From IMG/VR virus record IMGVR_UViG_3300027861_002965, positions 1 to 21,367 of that record: a stretch of DNA of 21,367 nucleotides. The stretch is one strand, 5' to 3'. The DNA comes from a virus. How positions within the stretch are numbered: the stretch's first letter is position 1; each line of letters starts with the position of its first letter. This document shows positions 6,862-13,983 of this stretch, in pieces. The translations under genes were made by a program, and so were the position numbers. The notes under the pieces were generated by a model. The model was not told the DNA's origin and made no database searches. It worked only from the letters and a program-made list of their open reading frames with translations.

Positions 6862-7684
6862 GAATAAGCTGACCGTATTCCATGACGATAATGGCACTTT
6901 TACAGACTATTCTAATGAAGCCCTGGATTTCGATAGGGATTTTTTCACTATGGAGCTTTCTAGCTCTGCTGATTATTTATACATAGGATTCACTAAACCA
7001 ATATCAGAGATTTTTTTCGAGATAAAAAACCCCAACACAGTTACGGCCACACTAGACGGAGAGTTTTATAATGGTACTACTTGGACAGACCTTGTGGGAA
7101 TCTATGACGAAACCAGATCGTTTAAGCGCTCAGGATATATAACTTGGGATAGAAACCAAACGGACGAGGCGCAGGTGGCGGTAAATTCCTCCACTAAAAA
7201 CTGGGTAAGGTTCAGGCCTAGTGTTGATTTGTCGGTGACTATTTTCGCAGGGATAAACATAATCTTTGCAAGTGATAGGGACTTAAAAGGGGAATTTTTT
7301 GAGATAGGTCAGTTTTTACCCAAGGGCGCCGATTCTCATATCTTGACCCATGTAGCGGCCCGAGACGAAATTATTCAATATTTAAGAAATGGGGGCCACT
7401 TTAAACAGGATTTAAACACCGGCCGCCTTAAAGATATTACGGCCTTTGACCTTTTAGACTTGGGGCAAATCAAACAGCCCGCTATTAATTTAACGCTTTC
7501 CAAAATCTTTTCTAATGCCTCTGACCAGGTTGATGATAATTGGAGCGAGAAAGCGAGTCATTATAGAAGCCTTTACAATGCCTCAATGAAACTCTTTTAC
7601 CTAGACATTGACTCGGACGATGACGGCAAGCAAGATGACGAGGAAAGGATGGCCCCTGCTGGGTCGAGGATAATTAGACGATGA
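6848..7684 (+). CDS. Head-tail connector with N-terminal beta-sandwich domain
   Basis: A 278-residue protein with two parts. Residues about 1-145 are beta-rich (DFFTMELSSSADYLYIGFTK, GEFYNGTTWTDL, TRSFKRSGYITWDR, NWVRFRPSVDLSVTIFAGIN). Residues about 165-278 are helical: HVAARDEIIQYLRNGGHFKQ, ITAFDLLDLGQIKQPAINLT, LSKIFSNASDQVDDNWSEKA, and a Ca-loop-like DIDSDDDGKQDDEE near the end. The helical part, with 'AA--EI--YL', 'FDLLD--Q----A--LTL--I', 'D--W--KA--Y', fits the HK97 gp6-like head-tail connector that forms the ring under the portal. The beta domain may be exposed at the neck. The acidic DxDxDDDG could bind a divalent ion. The stop overlaps the next gene by four bases (ATGA). The connector assignment is by motif recall and gene order. 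Confidence 0.7.
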   Translation: MLRTKNKLTVFHDDNGTFTDYSNEALDFDRDFFTMELSSSADYLYIGFTKPISEIFFEIKNPNTVTATLDGEFYNGTTWTDLVGIYDETRSFKRSGYITWDRNQTDEAQVAVNSSTKNWVRFRPSVDLSVTIFAGINIIFASDRDLKGEFFEIGQFLPKGADSHILTHVAARDEIIQYLRNGGHFKQDLNTGRLKDITAFDLLDLGQIKQPAINLTLSKIFSNASDQVDDNWSEKASHYRSLYNASMKLFYLDIDSDDDGKQDDEERMAPAGSRIIRR

Positions 7685-8127
7685 GTAATCAAAGTCAAAT
7701 ACTAACGGCCTTAAAAACTGCGGTTTCAGACTCTCTTGGGAGTGATTATACCGAATTGAAATACAGTTACGATCTAGAGCTTAATGACTTGCGAGATCAA
7801 AAAAAGGGTTATGGAATAGGGGCGCTTGCCGCCGCTAGGACAGAAAGCGGGCCCATGAAGTCCCTCAATTATGCTCAAGGGTTTTTTGTCGTATTAACGG
7901 AAACTTTTGTAAATAGGTCTAGTGATTGCAAAGAGCGAGAAGTTTTGGCCACCTTATATGATAAATTTGAGGCCTTAACTGAGGTTATTTTCTTAAAAAA
8001 ATTAAGTATTCCCACTGTAGTTCGAGTGGTTTCTGACGTTTCCTTAGATGATCCTACAAATCCCAGTAAGGGAGTAGTATCATTGAGAGGTGTATTTATT
8101 ATCGAACACAAAAAAACTATAACTTAA
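7681..8127 (+). CDS. Tail terminator-like protein
   Basis: A 148-residue alpha/beta protein: an N-terminal helix (QILTALKTAVSDSLG), LKYSYDLELNDLRDQKKGYG, a beta strand NYAQGFFVVLTETFVNR, a central acidic helix (REVLATLYDKFEALTEVIFL) and C-terminal strands GVVSLRGVFIIEHKK. The order 'helix, -KY-YD-E-N, KGYGIGxxAA, F-V-LTE-(F/Y)-N, helix, final strand pair' is that of phage tail terminator/completion proteins, which cap the tail tube and bind the neck. Position between the head-tail connector and the tail tube gene is exactly where this gene is expected. ATGA overlap with the preceding gene. Confidence 0.7.
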   Translation: MSNQSQILTALKTAVSDSLGSDYTELKYSYDLELNDLRDQKKGYGIGALAAARTESGPMKSLNYAQGFFVVLTETFVNRSSDCKEREVLATLYDKFEALTEVIFLKKLSIPTVVRVVSDVSLDDPTNPSKGVVSLRGVFIIEHKKTIT

Positions 8128-8139
8128 TAGGAGTTAAGG

Positions 8140-9303
8140 ATGGCAGACGATGTAATTTTGAACGAATCCAGTGTGGCCATGGTCGTACAAAGTACGGCCC
8201 TCACATACGCCGCACCAAGTTCTGGCACCGATTATATCCAGGTGACGAGTGAGGCAAAACCCTTTTCCAAAAACCGCGAGGCAATCGAAAGAGACACTTT
8301 ATCGGGAACCGTTGAGACAGAAGCGACCCGCGTGGGCATCCCAGAAGTAAGCGGCTCAATCCCTATCGAGCTTTTAGCAAGCGCCACAGCGGGCTCGGCA
8401 CCTCAAAATGCTGACGTTCAGTTAAGGGCAATGCTAGGCGGGAAAAAGACAGAAGCAACCAAGACCGCCACGGCCGCGACAAGCACCGTGATAACTTTCG
8501 CCAGTCATTCCTTTACAGTGGGAAGCTGTGTAAAAGTTCTTGAATCGGGCGCTCACGAAATTCGACCAATTTCTGCGGTCACTGCCACTACTATCACCTT
8601 CCCTTTTGCTCTTGATAATGGAGCGCCTAGTTCAACTGTTGTAGTTGAGGCGGTCACTACTTATTACAGTGACACCACAAGCGCCGTGAATCTTTCCTGT
8701 GAGTGGAACGTGGGGAATGAAATCCAGCAGCAAATCACGGATTTAACGCCAGCCTCTATGACTTTATCAGGATGGGAAGCGGGAAAACCAGCCGCGCTAG
8801 AATTTAGCTATGAAGGGGTAGGGCTTGAAAGAAGCAATGCTTCTCAATCATACACCCCAGATTTTACAGCCGATGCAGAACCACCCGTAGCGCTCTCAGC
8901 TTGCCTCTGGTTAAACGGTTCAAGCACAAGCTATAACGAGCTAGGCCTATCGATAGAGAATGAGTTAGCGCCTAAGCCTGATGCTTGTCAGGCCAATGGT
9001 AAGGCAGGGAGTCCTAGAATTAAAAAGCAGAAATGCTCATTTAATGCCAATGTTTACGCCGACGATACCTTGCTAACTACTTGGGATTTATATAATGACA
9101 ATAATGATATAAGCGTTTTTTATTATATCTATAACCCGTCAGCAACGGCCGGAGAATTTGACGAGGCTATCGCTTTCTGGATGCCTCAAGGCAGAGTCAC
9201 CGCCCACCCTTTTGGAGAGATCGAAGGATTCGTGAGTGATGAGATAGTTATTCAGCCGCATCAATCAAGCGGAAACGATTCTATTTTTATCAGCTACGTT
9301 TAA
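8140..9303 (+). CDS. Tail tube (major tail) protein
   Basis: A 387-residue protein after a strong AGGAG (8129-8133). It would polymerise into the tail tube around the tape measure. The N-terminal part has YIQVTSEAKPFSKNREAIER, RDTLSGTVETEATRVGIPEV and SGSIPIELLASATAGSAPQN, followed by LRAMLGG, the pattern of long phage tail-tube proteins ('E--L-G--E---------SG--P-EL---GTAG--P---LL---LG'). The second half (WNVGNEIQQQITDLTPASMT, GKPAALEFSYEGVG, and NELGLSIENELAP) looks like a second tube-type domain. About double the length of lambda gpV or SPP1 tube proteins, so two tube-fold domains or an added surface domain are likely. Placed right before the G/GT chaperone genes and the tape measure, as expected. 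Confidence 0.8.
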   Translation: MADDVILNESSVAMVVQSTALTYAAPSSGTDYIQVTSEAKPFSKNREAIERDTLSGTVETEATRVGIPEVSGSIPIELLASATAGSAPQNADVQLRAMLGGKKTEATKTATAATSTVITFASHSFTVGSCVKVLESGAHEIRPISAVTATTITFPFALDNGAPSSTVVVEAVTTYYSDTTSAVNLSCEWNVGNEIQQQITDLTPASMTLSGWEAGKPAALEFSYEGVGLERSNASQSYTPDFTADAEPPVALSACLWLNGSSTSYNELGLSIENELAPKPDACQANGKAGSPRIKKQKCSFNANVYADDTLLTTWDLYNDNNDISVFYYIYNPSATAGEFDEAIAFWMPQGRVTAHPFGEIEGFVSDEIVIQPHQSSGNDSIFISYV

Positions 9304-9327
9304 AAAATAATATTTACACCGCCGACT

Positions 9328-9333
9328 AGGAGG
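9328..9333 (+). promoter_or_regulatory. Strong ribosome binding site fixing a GTG start
   Basis: AGGAGG lies four bases before the GTG at 9338. It decides the start of the tail chaperone gene: no ATG in this frame is better placed, and the conserved N-terminus begins here. A consensus site is fitting for a protein needed in quantity. Confidence 0.8.
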
Positions 9334-9337
9334 AAAA

Positions 9338-9760
9338 GTGAAAATTGCTAGAATAAGCGATAGATTTAAAGTGAAAATGGGAGAGGCCACTTTTATAATT
9401 GGCCCACTAACCAAAGAGCAAAAGGCAGAGGTGGTTGATTGCGAAGTGTTAGAATCTGGGAATCTCAAGTCCGATTTGTATCAAAAGCAATGCATGATTA
9501 TAAAATACGGCTTGAAGGATTTACAAGGGGTTCAAACTTTCGACGAGACACCCTATGTTTTAGAAATGGAGAATGGGTCATTGACGGAAGCTTGTGTGAG
9601 CGACTTATTGATGCTTGAAGGGATAGAAGATTTTGCGGCGATACTTTGGCAAACTCTCAACTCGATACCTGACCAATTGACTGACGGCGAAGGTAAAGTG
9701 ATGGAGGGGGTTAAGCTAGAATATGTAAAAAAGCCAGTGGAGAGTGCAAAAGAGGCGTAG
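9338..9760 (+). CDS. Tail assembly chaperone G
   Basis: A 140-residue acidic protein with GTG start. It contains FKVKMGEATFIIGPLTKEQK, a Cys-containing middle, a central beta/helix region ending in VLEMENGSLTEACVSDLLML, and an amphipathic helix EDFAAILWQTLNS. Between tail tube and tape measure genes, siphophages keep a G / GT chaperone pair that coats the tape measure during tube assembly and is absent from the virion. The gene carries an A_AAA_AAG heptamer in the proper frame (9727-9733), 27 bases before its stop, and a long coding frame continues in -1, exactly as in the lambda G-GT arrangement. The sequence itself is not closely like lambda G; the call rests on the frameshift architecture and gene order. 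Confidence 0.8.
   Translation: MKIARISDRFKVKMGEATFIIGPLTKEQKAEVVDCEVLESGNLKSDLYQKQCMIIKYGLKDLQGVQTFDETPYVLEMENGSLTEACVSDLLMLEGIEDFAAILWQTLNSIPDQLTDGEGKVMEGVKLEYVKKPVESAKEA
9727..9733 (+). promoter_or_regulatory. Programmed -1 ribosomal frameshift site (A_AAA_AAG)
   Basis: In the G frame the codons read GTA AAA AAG, giving the classic slippery heptamer A AAA AAG. A -1 slip moves reading from the G frame to the frame that is open from 9715 to 10230. Downstream, GAGGCGT/ACGCCTTT-type sequences can form a stem of about nine pairs (5' arm 9750-9758, loop 9759-9766, 3' arm 9767-9775, one G-U pair), starting 16 bases after the heptamer. This hairpin includes the first base of the G stop codon. The spacing is longer than the usual 5-9 bases, so the hairpin may not be the stimulator. 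The heptamer and frame relation are directly visible; that slipping occurs is inference from the conserved phage mechanism. Confidence 0.85.
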
Positions 9761-10230
9761 GAAATAACGCCTTTTATTTACTCTCCGAGAAAATTCTAGA
9801 ATTATCCTCTGTCTCTCCTGGCGAATATGCTCAATTAATAGCTGGATTCATGGTTTATTTTGATAAGCAATACCAATGCGGAGATTGTAAAGTGAAGTAT
9901 CGAGGCGACCCTGCAAAGCAAAGAAAATCCCAAGAAAGAAAGGGCTGCTTTGCCCCCGCCACTAGTCCCCGCTCTTATATCCCCAAGCATAATATGAGAG
10001 GCACCCCCAAGGTGATCTTTTCAAAATGTCCCGCCTATTATGCAGATAAAGGAATGGGAGGACTAATCAATGACCATTTTCATATTGAAAAGGGCCAATA
10101 CCCTTACCCAGGCACATATAGAGAGCAGCCCGCTAAATTTGACGAGGTCATGGGGATGATTTCTAATTTAATGAGAGAGAAAGAGAAGTCCGACGAGGGT
10201 GCGGCGAAAAGGTTAAACTATGGCAAATGA
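9733..10230 (+). CDS. T part of tail chaperone GT, with a four-cysteine domain
   Basis: This frame has no good independent start before 9850, yet it is clearly coding upstream of that ATG (LSEKILELSSVSPGEYAQLI is read from 9781). It is therefore most likely made as a -1 extension of G, giving a GT fusion of about 297 residues (132 from G plus 165). The T region has Cys at codons 9877, 9886, 9946 and 10027 (CGDC, KGC, SKC), a CX2C-X19-C-X26-C spacing that could bind zinc. It then has CPAYYADKGMGG, YPYPGTYREQPAKFDEVMGM and a charged helix. GT recruits tube subunits to the tape measure in known systems. The last 11 bases overlap the tape measure start, again as in other siphophages. The ATG at 9850 alone would give a 126-residue product and cannot be excluded. 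Confidence 0.75.
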   Translation, partial: ASGECKRGVGNNAFYLLSEKILELSSVSPGEYAQLIAGFMVYFDKQYQCGDCKVKYRGDPAKQRKSQERKGCFAPATSPRSYIPKHNMRGTPKVIFSKCPAYYADKGMGGLINDHFHIEKGQYPYPGTYREQPAKFDEVMGMISNLMREKEKSDEGAAKRLNYGK

Positions 10231-12247
10231 AGTCCAAATCGAAATCACCGCAGACGAAAAAAAGGCTCTTGCTGCTCTAAAAAAGATGACCGCCGCTGTT
10301 GATAGGTTCGAGAAAACTACAAAGAAAAGCAGCAAAAAAGTTGACGGCCATTTCAGGCAATTGAATAAAGGTATAGCCGTATTTAAAGGGAATTTGGCCG
10401 CCATTGGAGTGACAAAAGTTTTCGATCTCTTGGCCAGCGGGATAAGAAAATCGGTTGAAGCCGCCAGAGAAATGGAAACGATTGAGACCCAATTAAAAGT
10501 TATCCTAGGCAGTACCGAGGCAGCAGAGAGACAGATGCGAGCTTTGCAGCAGTTCGCCGCAAATACTCCTTTTGAAATTCAAGGTATAGCTAATTCAGCC
10601 AAGCAGTTATTAGCTTTTGGCGTCTCCCAAAAACAAGTCATTCCAATACTTAAGCAACTAGGCGATGCTGCGGCTGGGTCAGGGGCAAGAATTGAGGATT
10701 TAACTATCCCTTATGGGCGGCTTATTTCCACACAGAAGCTAACCCTTATCGAGCTTGATAAATTCCAAGACAGGGGAATCCCAATATTTAATGAGCTTAA
10801 AAGAGTCTCTGGAATCTCTTTAGGTGAAATGCGAAAAGCTATTACTAACGGGAAGATTTCTTTTGAGGAATTTCAAAAAGCCATGAGTAATTTAACAGGG
10901 GAAGGGGGAACTTTCTTTAACGCAATGGAAGAAAGAAGCAACACTCTCGACGGCAACTTAAGCAACTTAGAGGACTCTTTTACTATAACTGCCGCCGCCA
11001 TTGGTAAAATGTTTAGTCCTTTAATTATTTCAGGGGCCAAGAAATTATCCCAATTACTTGGGGCAATAACGAGAAAGGTTGACCCGACACCTATCCAAGA
11101 CATAACTCAGAAAATAGGAAAGTTAAAAACTCAGATTTTTTTCGCCAAACAAGAGGCTGCTAAGTTTAATGGATTATTAGGAACCGCTGCGACGCTCAAG
11201 AGGCTAAAAACTGAATTTGCCGAGTTAAGGAAAAAAAGAAGGGAATTAAGAAAAAGTATTGATATTCAAAAAGAAGCTGGGGCACTGGTAACAGGCGACC
11301 CAGGCGCGGCAGCAAAAGCCGCAGAGGAAGCGGCAAGAGCGGAGGCAGAAAAGCAAAAAGCAATCACTAAAATAAAAGACGAGGCAAGAGTAGCAGAACA
11401 AGAAAAGACTGCCCTTGTTTTAGTAAGAAGGGACGAGGAAAATATTACAGAGCTTGAAAAGCTCACTGAGCAATATGGGGCAAAGGCAGCCCTGGAAATC
11501 GTACACCAAACACAATTGACAGAAATTCAGCTAGGTGCCGAGGCTGCAAAGCTTAAACGCCAGCAATTAATCGACAAGGCAGAAGTAGAAAAAGATAAAA
11601 AGACCCTTGAGAATAAAAAGAAAATGGCCCTGCTGGAAAAGGATTTAAACCTTAAGACCGCCCAGGCCTCAATTAATGTGGCCCAAAATGCCGCCAATTT
11701 GCTAACCGCGATAGCCGGAAAAGAGACAGCCGCCAGTTTTATCCTGGGAAAGGTTGCCGCTGTTGGACAGGTTTTATTAGCTGACTCCCAAGCAAGGGCC
11801 GCCGCTACCGCTGCAAGTGCTGCCGCTTCAATCGCTGCGGGCCCTGGTGCCCTTGCCGCCTTTACCGCCAACATGGCAGCCTACACAGGAATAATCACAG
11901 CAAACACCGCCCTATCACTAGGGACTATCGCCGCCCAATCGCTTCAAGGTTTTGCGGGTGGTGGTATTATTGGCCAGAGCATGGGCGCCACTAGCGGGAT
12001 GGACAATCGCCTGGCCACCGTTAGGGATGGCGAAATGATTTTAAACGCAAGCGATCAGAGAAATGTTTTTAACGCAATAAGTAGCGGCTCAATTGGTGGC
12101 GGCGGGGATTCTATGGCACTATTAAATAGTATCAATCAAGGAATTAGCGCACTTTTGGCCAAAGATAATGTCATAGAAATTGACGGCCGAGAATTAGGGC
12201 GCAGCATCCGAGATATTTCAACAGGTAGGGGCTTTGTACTAGCATGA
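10220..12247 (+). CDS. Tail tape measure protein
   Basis: A 675-residue protein, the second longest in the window, that sets tail length and is ejected with the DNA. The N-terminus has paired helical segments with VQIEITADEKKALAALKKMT. About residues 60-260 form a typical tape-measure domain: VFDLLASGIRKSVEAAREME, METIETQLKVILGS, LQQFAANTPFEIQGIANSAK, FGVSQKQVIPILKQLGDAAA and GRLISTQKLTLIELDKFQDR. A Lys/Glu/Ala coiled-coil region (about 320-480) follows, then an Ala-rich hydrophobic stretch (about 500-575) that may be membrane-active, and a C-terminal GFAGGGIIGQSMG ... ATVRDGEMILNASDQ ... FNAISSGSIGGGGD segment common at tape-measure ends. With about 0.15 nm per residue, a tail near 100 nm is expected. 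No lytic domain is evident. Confidence 0.9.
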   Translation: MANEVQIEITADEKKALAALKKMTAAVDRFEKTTKKSSKKVDGHFRQLNKGIAVFKGNLAAIGVTKVFDLLASGIRKSVEAAREMETIETQLKVILGSTEAAERQMRALQQFAANTPFEIQGIANSAKQLLAFGVSQKQVIPILKQLGDAAAGSGARIEDLTIPYGRLISTQKLTLIELDKFQDRGIPIFNELKRVSGISLGEMRKAITNGKISFEEFQKAMSNLTGEGGTFFNAMEERSNTLDGNLSNLEDSFTITAAAIGKMFSPLIISGAKKLSQLLGAITRKVDPTPIQDITQKIGKLKTQIFFAKQEAAKFNGLLGTAATLKRLKTEFAELRKKRRELRKSIDIQKEAGALVTGDPGAAAKAAEEAARAEAEKQKAITKIKDEARVAEQEKTALVLVRRDEENITELEKLTEQYGAKAALEIVHQTQLTEIQLGAEAAKLKRQQLIDKAEVEKDKKTLENKKKMALLEKDLNLKTAQASINVAQNAANLLTAIAGKETAASFILGKVAAVGQVLLADSQARAAATAASAAASIAAGPGALAAFTANMAAYTGIITANTALSLGTIAAQSLQGFAGGGIIGQSMGATSGMDNRLATVRDGEMILNASDQRNVFNAISSGSIGGGGDSMALLNSINQGISALLAKDNVIEIDGRELGRSIRDISTGRGFVLA

Positions 12248-13005
12248 GTTTAACTTTCTACTCTTACAATTTAGTCGACTATGCAAATATCACAGCAGAT
12301 AGCGAGAACTCTCTTTTCCCTGTTTCTAACTTAAAAGATGATAGGCGCACCAAAACTTTTCGATCAATCGCCACTACGGCAAATATAATTTTTGATATGC
12401 TGACCACCGAACCTATCGACAGTTTCTACATTGCCGATCACCCAAAATTAGGATTTGGCTTTTCTGATCTTACACTAGAGGGAAATGCTACCTCTAATTT
12501 TTCAAGCCCCGCCTTTTCGACGACTATTTCGGTCAATCATACCCACGGGGTCGGCTTCAAAGAATTTGCTTCTCAATCCTATAGGTTTTGGCGACTGACG
12601 GTGACAGGGGCTTCTTTTGTGGACGTTTCAAAAGTATTTTTGGGCAGCAAAGTGGCCCCTTCAACCTATGGGATAAATTTTAATTGGAATTTTTACGATG
12701 ACGATTTATCGAAATCTAAAACCAATCGCCTGGGTCAGAAATTTACAGACGTTATAGGGTCTAAAAAGAAGTTAAATTTTAGCTTTGAGACTTTAAACCC
12801 TACCGAACTGGCCGAATTAATGACGATTATTGATTATAACAGAGTAAGCCGCCCGCTATTTATCAGAATTGGAGACGAATCCGACACGATAATTGACGAC
12901 GAGGACAGGCTCGGTGGGTATTACTACCTTGATAAAATCCCCAAGCTAGTCAATAAGAGCTTTGCCCTTTGGGACTTATCTTTTCGTTTAAGTGAGGGCC
13001 TATGA
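12244..13005 (+). CDS. Distal tail-like minor tail protein with discoidin-like N-terminal region
   Basis: A 253-residue beta-rich protein that starts inside the tape measure stop (ATGA). The N-terminal ~140 residues carry SLFPVSNLKDDRRTKTFRSI, NIIFDMLTTEPIDSFYIADH, THGVGFKEFASQSYRFWRLT and DVSKVFLGSK, resembling a discoidin-type (F5/8C) sandwich in which trajectory changes and solvent values are compared by 'SNLxDxRRTKxxRS'. The second half has FNWNFYDDDLSKSKTNRLGQ, LNFSFETLNPTELAEL and SRPLFIRIGDES, fitting the joint between tube end and tip complex (distal tail/minor tail role). The position after the tape measure is standard for that. I recall similar proteins in environmental siphophages; the exact family is not certain. 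Confidence 0.65.
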   Translation: MSLTFYSYNLVDYANITADSENSLFPVSNLKDDRRTKTFRSIATTANIIFDMLTTEPIDSFYIADHPKLGFGFSDLTLEGNATSNFSSPAFSTTISVNHTHGVGFKEFASQSYRFWRLTVTGASFVDVSKVFLGSKVAPSTYGINFNWNFYDDDLSKSKTNRLGQKFTDVIGSKKKLNFSFETLNPTELAELMTIIDYNRVSRPLFIRIGDESDTIIDDEDRLGGYYYLDKIPKLVNKSFALWDLSFRLSEGL

Positions 13006-13133
13006 AAGACTTCGAGATAGTAATTACTGGCATTGGCGCAGGGTTGTTTTCCCTGGCCATGATAATTGCCGCTATTGGGTACACTAGAGATTTTTCCTTA
13101 TGGTTTTTTCAAATAATTGAAAGGTATTTATGA
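13002..13133 (+). CDS. 43-residue membrane microprotein
   Basis: Read directly: ATG at 13002 inside the preceding gene's stop (ATGA), TGA at 13131-13133 overlapping the next gene's ATG at 13130. The product begins MKDFEIVITGIGAGLFSLAM, continues IIAAIGYTRDFSLWFFQ and ends IIERYL. One hydrophobic segment (about residues 6-27) is predicted to cross the membrane, with a second amphipathic aromatic stretch (DFSLWFFQIIERYL). The double four-base overlap with both neighbours is good evidence that it is translated. No family is recognised; a role as accessory lysis/superinfection or membrane-targeting factor is only a possibility. Confidence 0.6.
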   Translation: MKDFEIVITGIGAGLFSLAMIIAAIGYTRDFSLWFFQIIERYL

Positions 13134-13597
13134 GCCAAAGAGTAGTCGAGGAATTAAAAACCACACTTACCCAATCGTTTACTTTTAACAATGATATTTT
13201 CTATGCAATTGAGGCAGTGCGCCCTTTTATTTTCTTTTTCAATACACCAGCGGGAACCTTTACCCTTACGATTAAACAGGGCGCCGAGACTATGGCCACA
13301 GGGACTTTTACAAGTGCCGCTATTCAAACTGCCCTGGGCACTTCTGATAATTATTTTTATGCCTGGATTAAAATCTTAACCACTACAACGGCGGGCGGGC
13401 TCCCTAATTTGAAAAAAGGGGCCTATGACTTTATTCTAAGCTCGTCAGGTTATACTCACTCAGCATCTAGTTTTATTGGGTGGATACAAGAGCATGAAAA
13501 CTTACACAACTCGTTATTATACACCTCGGCAGGAATTAGAGAAAACCCTTTCGCGGTTCAAATATTTACTAAAAGAAATTCGGAGCAAATGCCATGA
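13130..13597 (+). CDS. Tail-associated beta-rich protein
   Basis: A 155-residue protein. It starts with a short helix, then beta-type segments: FTFNNDIFYAIEAVRPFIFF, GTFTLTIKQGAETMATGTFT, NYFYAWIKILTTTTAGGLPN, KKGAYDFILSSSGYTHSASS, and a C-terminal FIGWIQEHENLHNSLLYTSA. The 'GTFTLTIK-G---A-G-FT' and 'KGxYxFxLSSxGY' pattern suggests a jelly-roll or carbohydrate-binding-like domain. In this place, between distal tail protein and hub, it is probably a tail tip or fibre component. No named family is recognised. Its ATG overlaps the microprotein stop by four bases. Confidence 0.55.
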   Translation: MSQRVVEELKTTLTQSFTFNNDIFYAIEAVRPFIFFFNTPAGTFTLTIKQGAETMATGTFTSAAIQTALGTSDNYFYAWIKILTTTTAGGLPNLKKGAYDFILSSSGYTHSASSFIGWIQEHENLHNSLLYTSAGIRENPFAVQIFTKRNSEQMP

Positions 13598-13983
13598 CTA
13601 GAATTTTAGACACCGCAGACGGCTATAGCGCCACCGCTGCCCCGACTACATCGGGAATTATTGACACAATTACAGGAACCAGCGCGGCACCTACTACAAT
13701 CACGGCGGGCGCAGGTATTACCCCTCAAGGCGTAGCGGGTGAGATTATTTTCGTAGACGGCACAGGCGGGGTTGATATTACAGCTTCTCCCCAGATTGCC
13801 GCCGGAACTTCTGACGGTGAGAGGCTTAAATTAATCGGCACAAGTAACACTGATTCGGTATTTTTAGAGGATGGAACCGGCTTAAGACTTAATGGGGATA
13901 TGCTTCTAAGGGCCCAAAGCTCAATCTCTTTAATCTGGGATGACTCAGCCTCTTTGTGGGTTGAAGTAGGGAGGGCCGAATAA
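13594..13983 (+). CDS. Small beta-solenoid-like tail fibre or decoration protein
   Basis: A 129-residue Thr/Gly/Ala-rich protein: ILDTADGYSATAAPTTSGII, TSAAPTTITAGAGITPQGVA, GGVDITASPQIAAGTSDGER, LKLIGTSNTDSVFLEDGTGL and the end ISLIWDDSASLWVEVGR. The last motif, hydrophobic-strand plus WD-xxxxWVE-x-R, with 'DGERLKLIG-------V-L-DG-G----G', is recurrent at the ends of small phage fibre or appendage proteins with stacked beta repeats. No enzyme motif. It overlaps both neighbours (4 bases and 1 base). Probably part of the adsorption apparatus. Confidence 0.6.
   Translation: MTRILDTADGYSATAAPTTSGIIDTITGTSAAPTTITAGAGITPQGVAGEIIFVDGTGGVDITASPQIAAGTSDGERLKLIGTSNTDSVFLEDGTGLRLNGDMLLRAQSSISLIWDDSASLWVEVGRAE

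Noticed and set aside
9750-9775. The hairpin after the slippery site as an intrinsic terminator
   Set aside because: The few T's after it belong to the 3' arm and the T frame codes straight through, so a terminator would block tape measure expression.
11527-11874. A 115-codon minus-strand open frame opposite the tape measure gene
   Set aside because: The Ala-rich product mirrors the Ala/Lys-rich tape measure codons; no ribosome site or coupled neighbour is seen.
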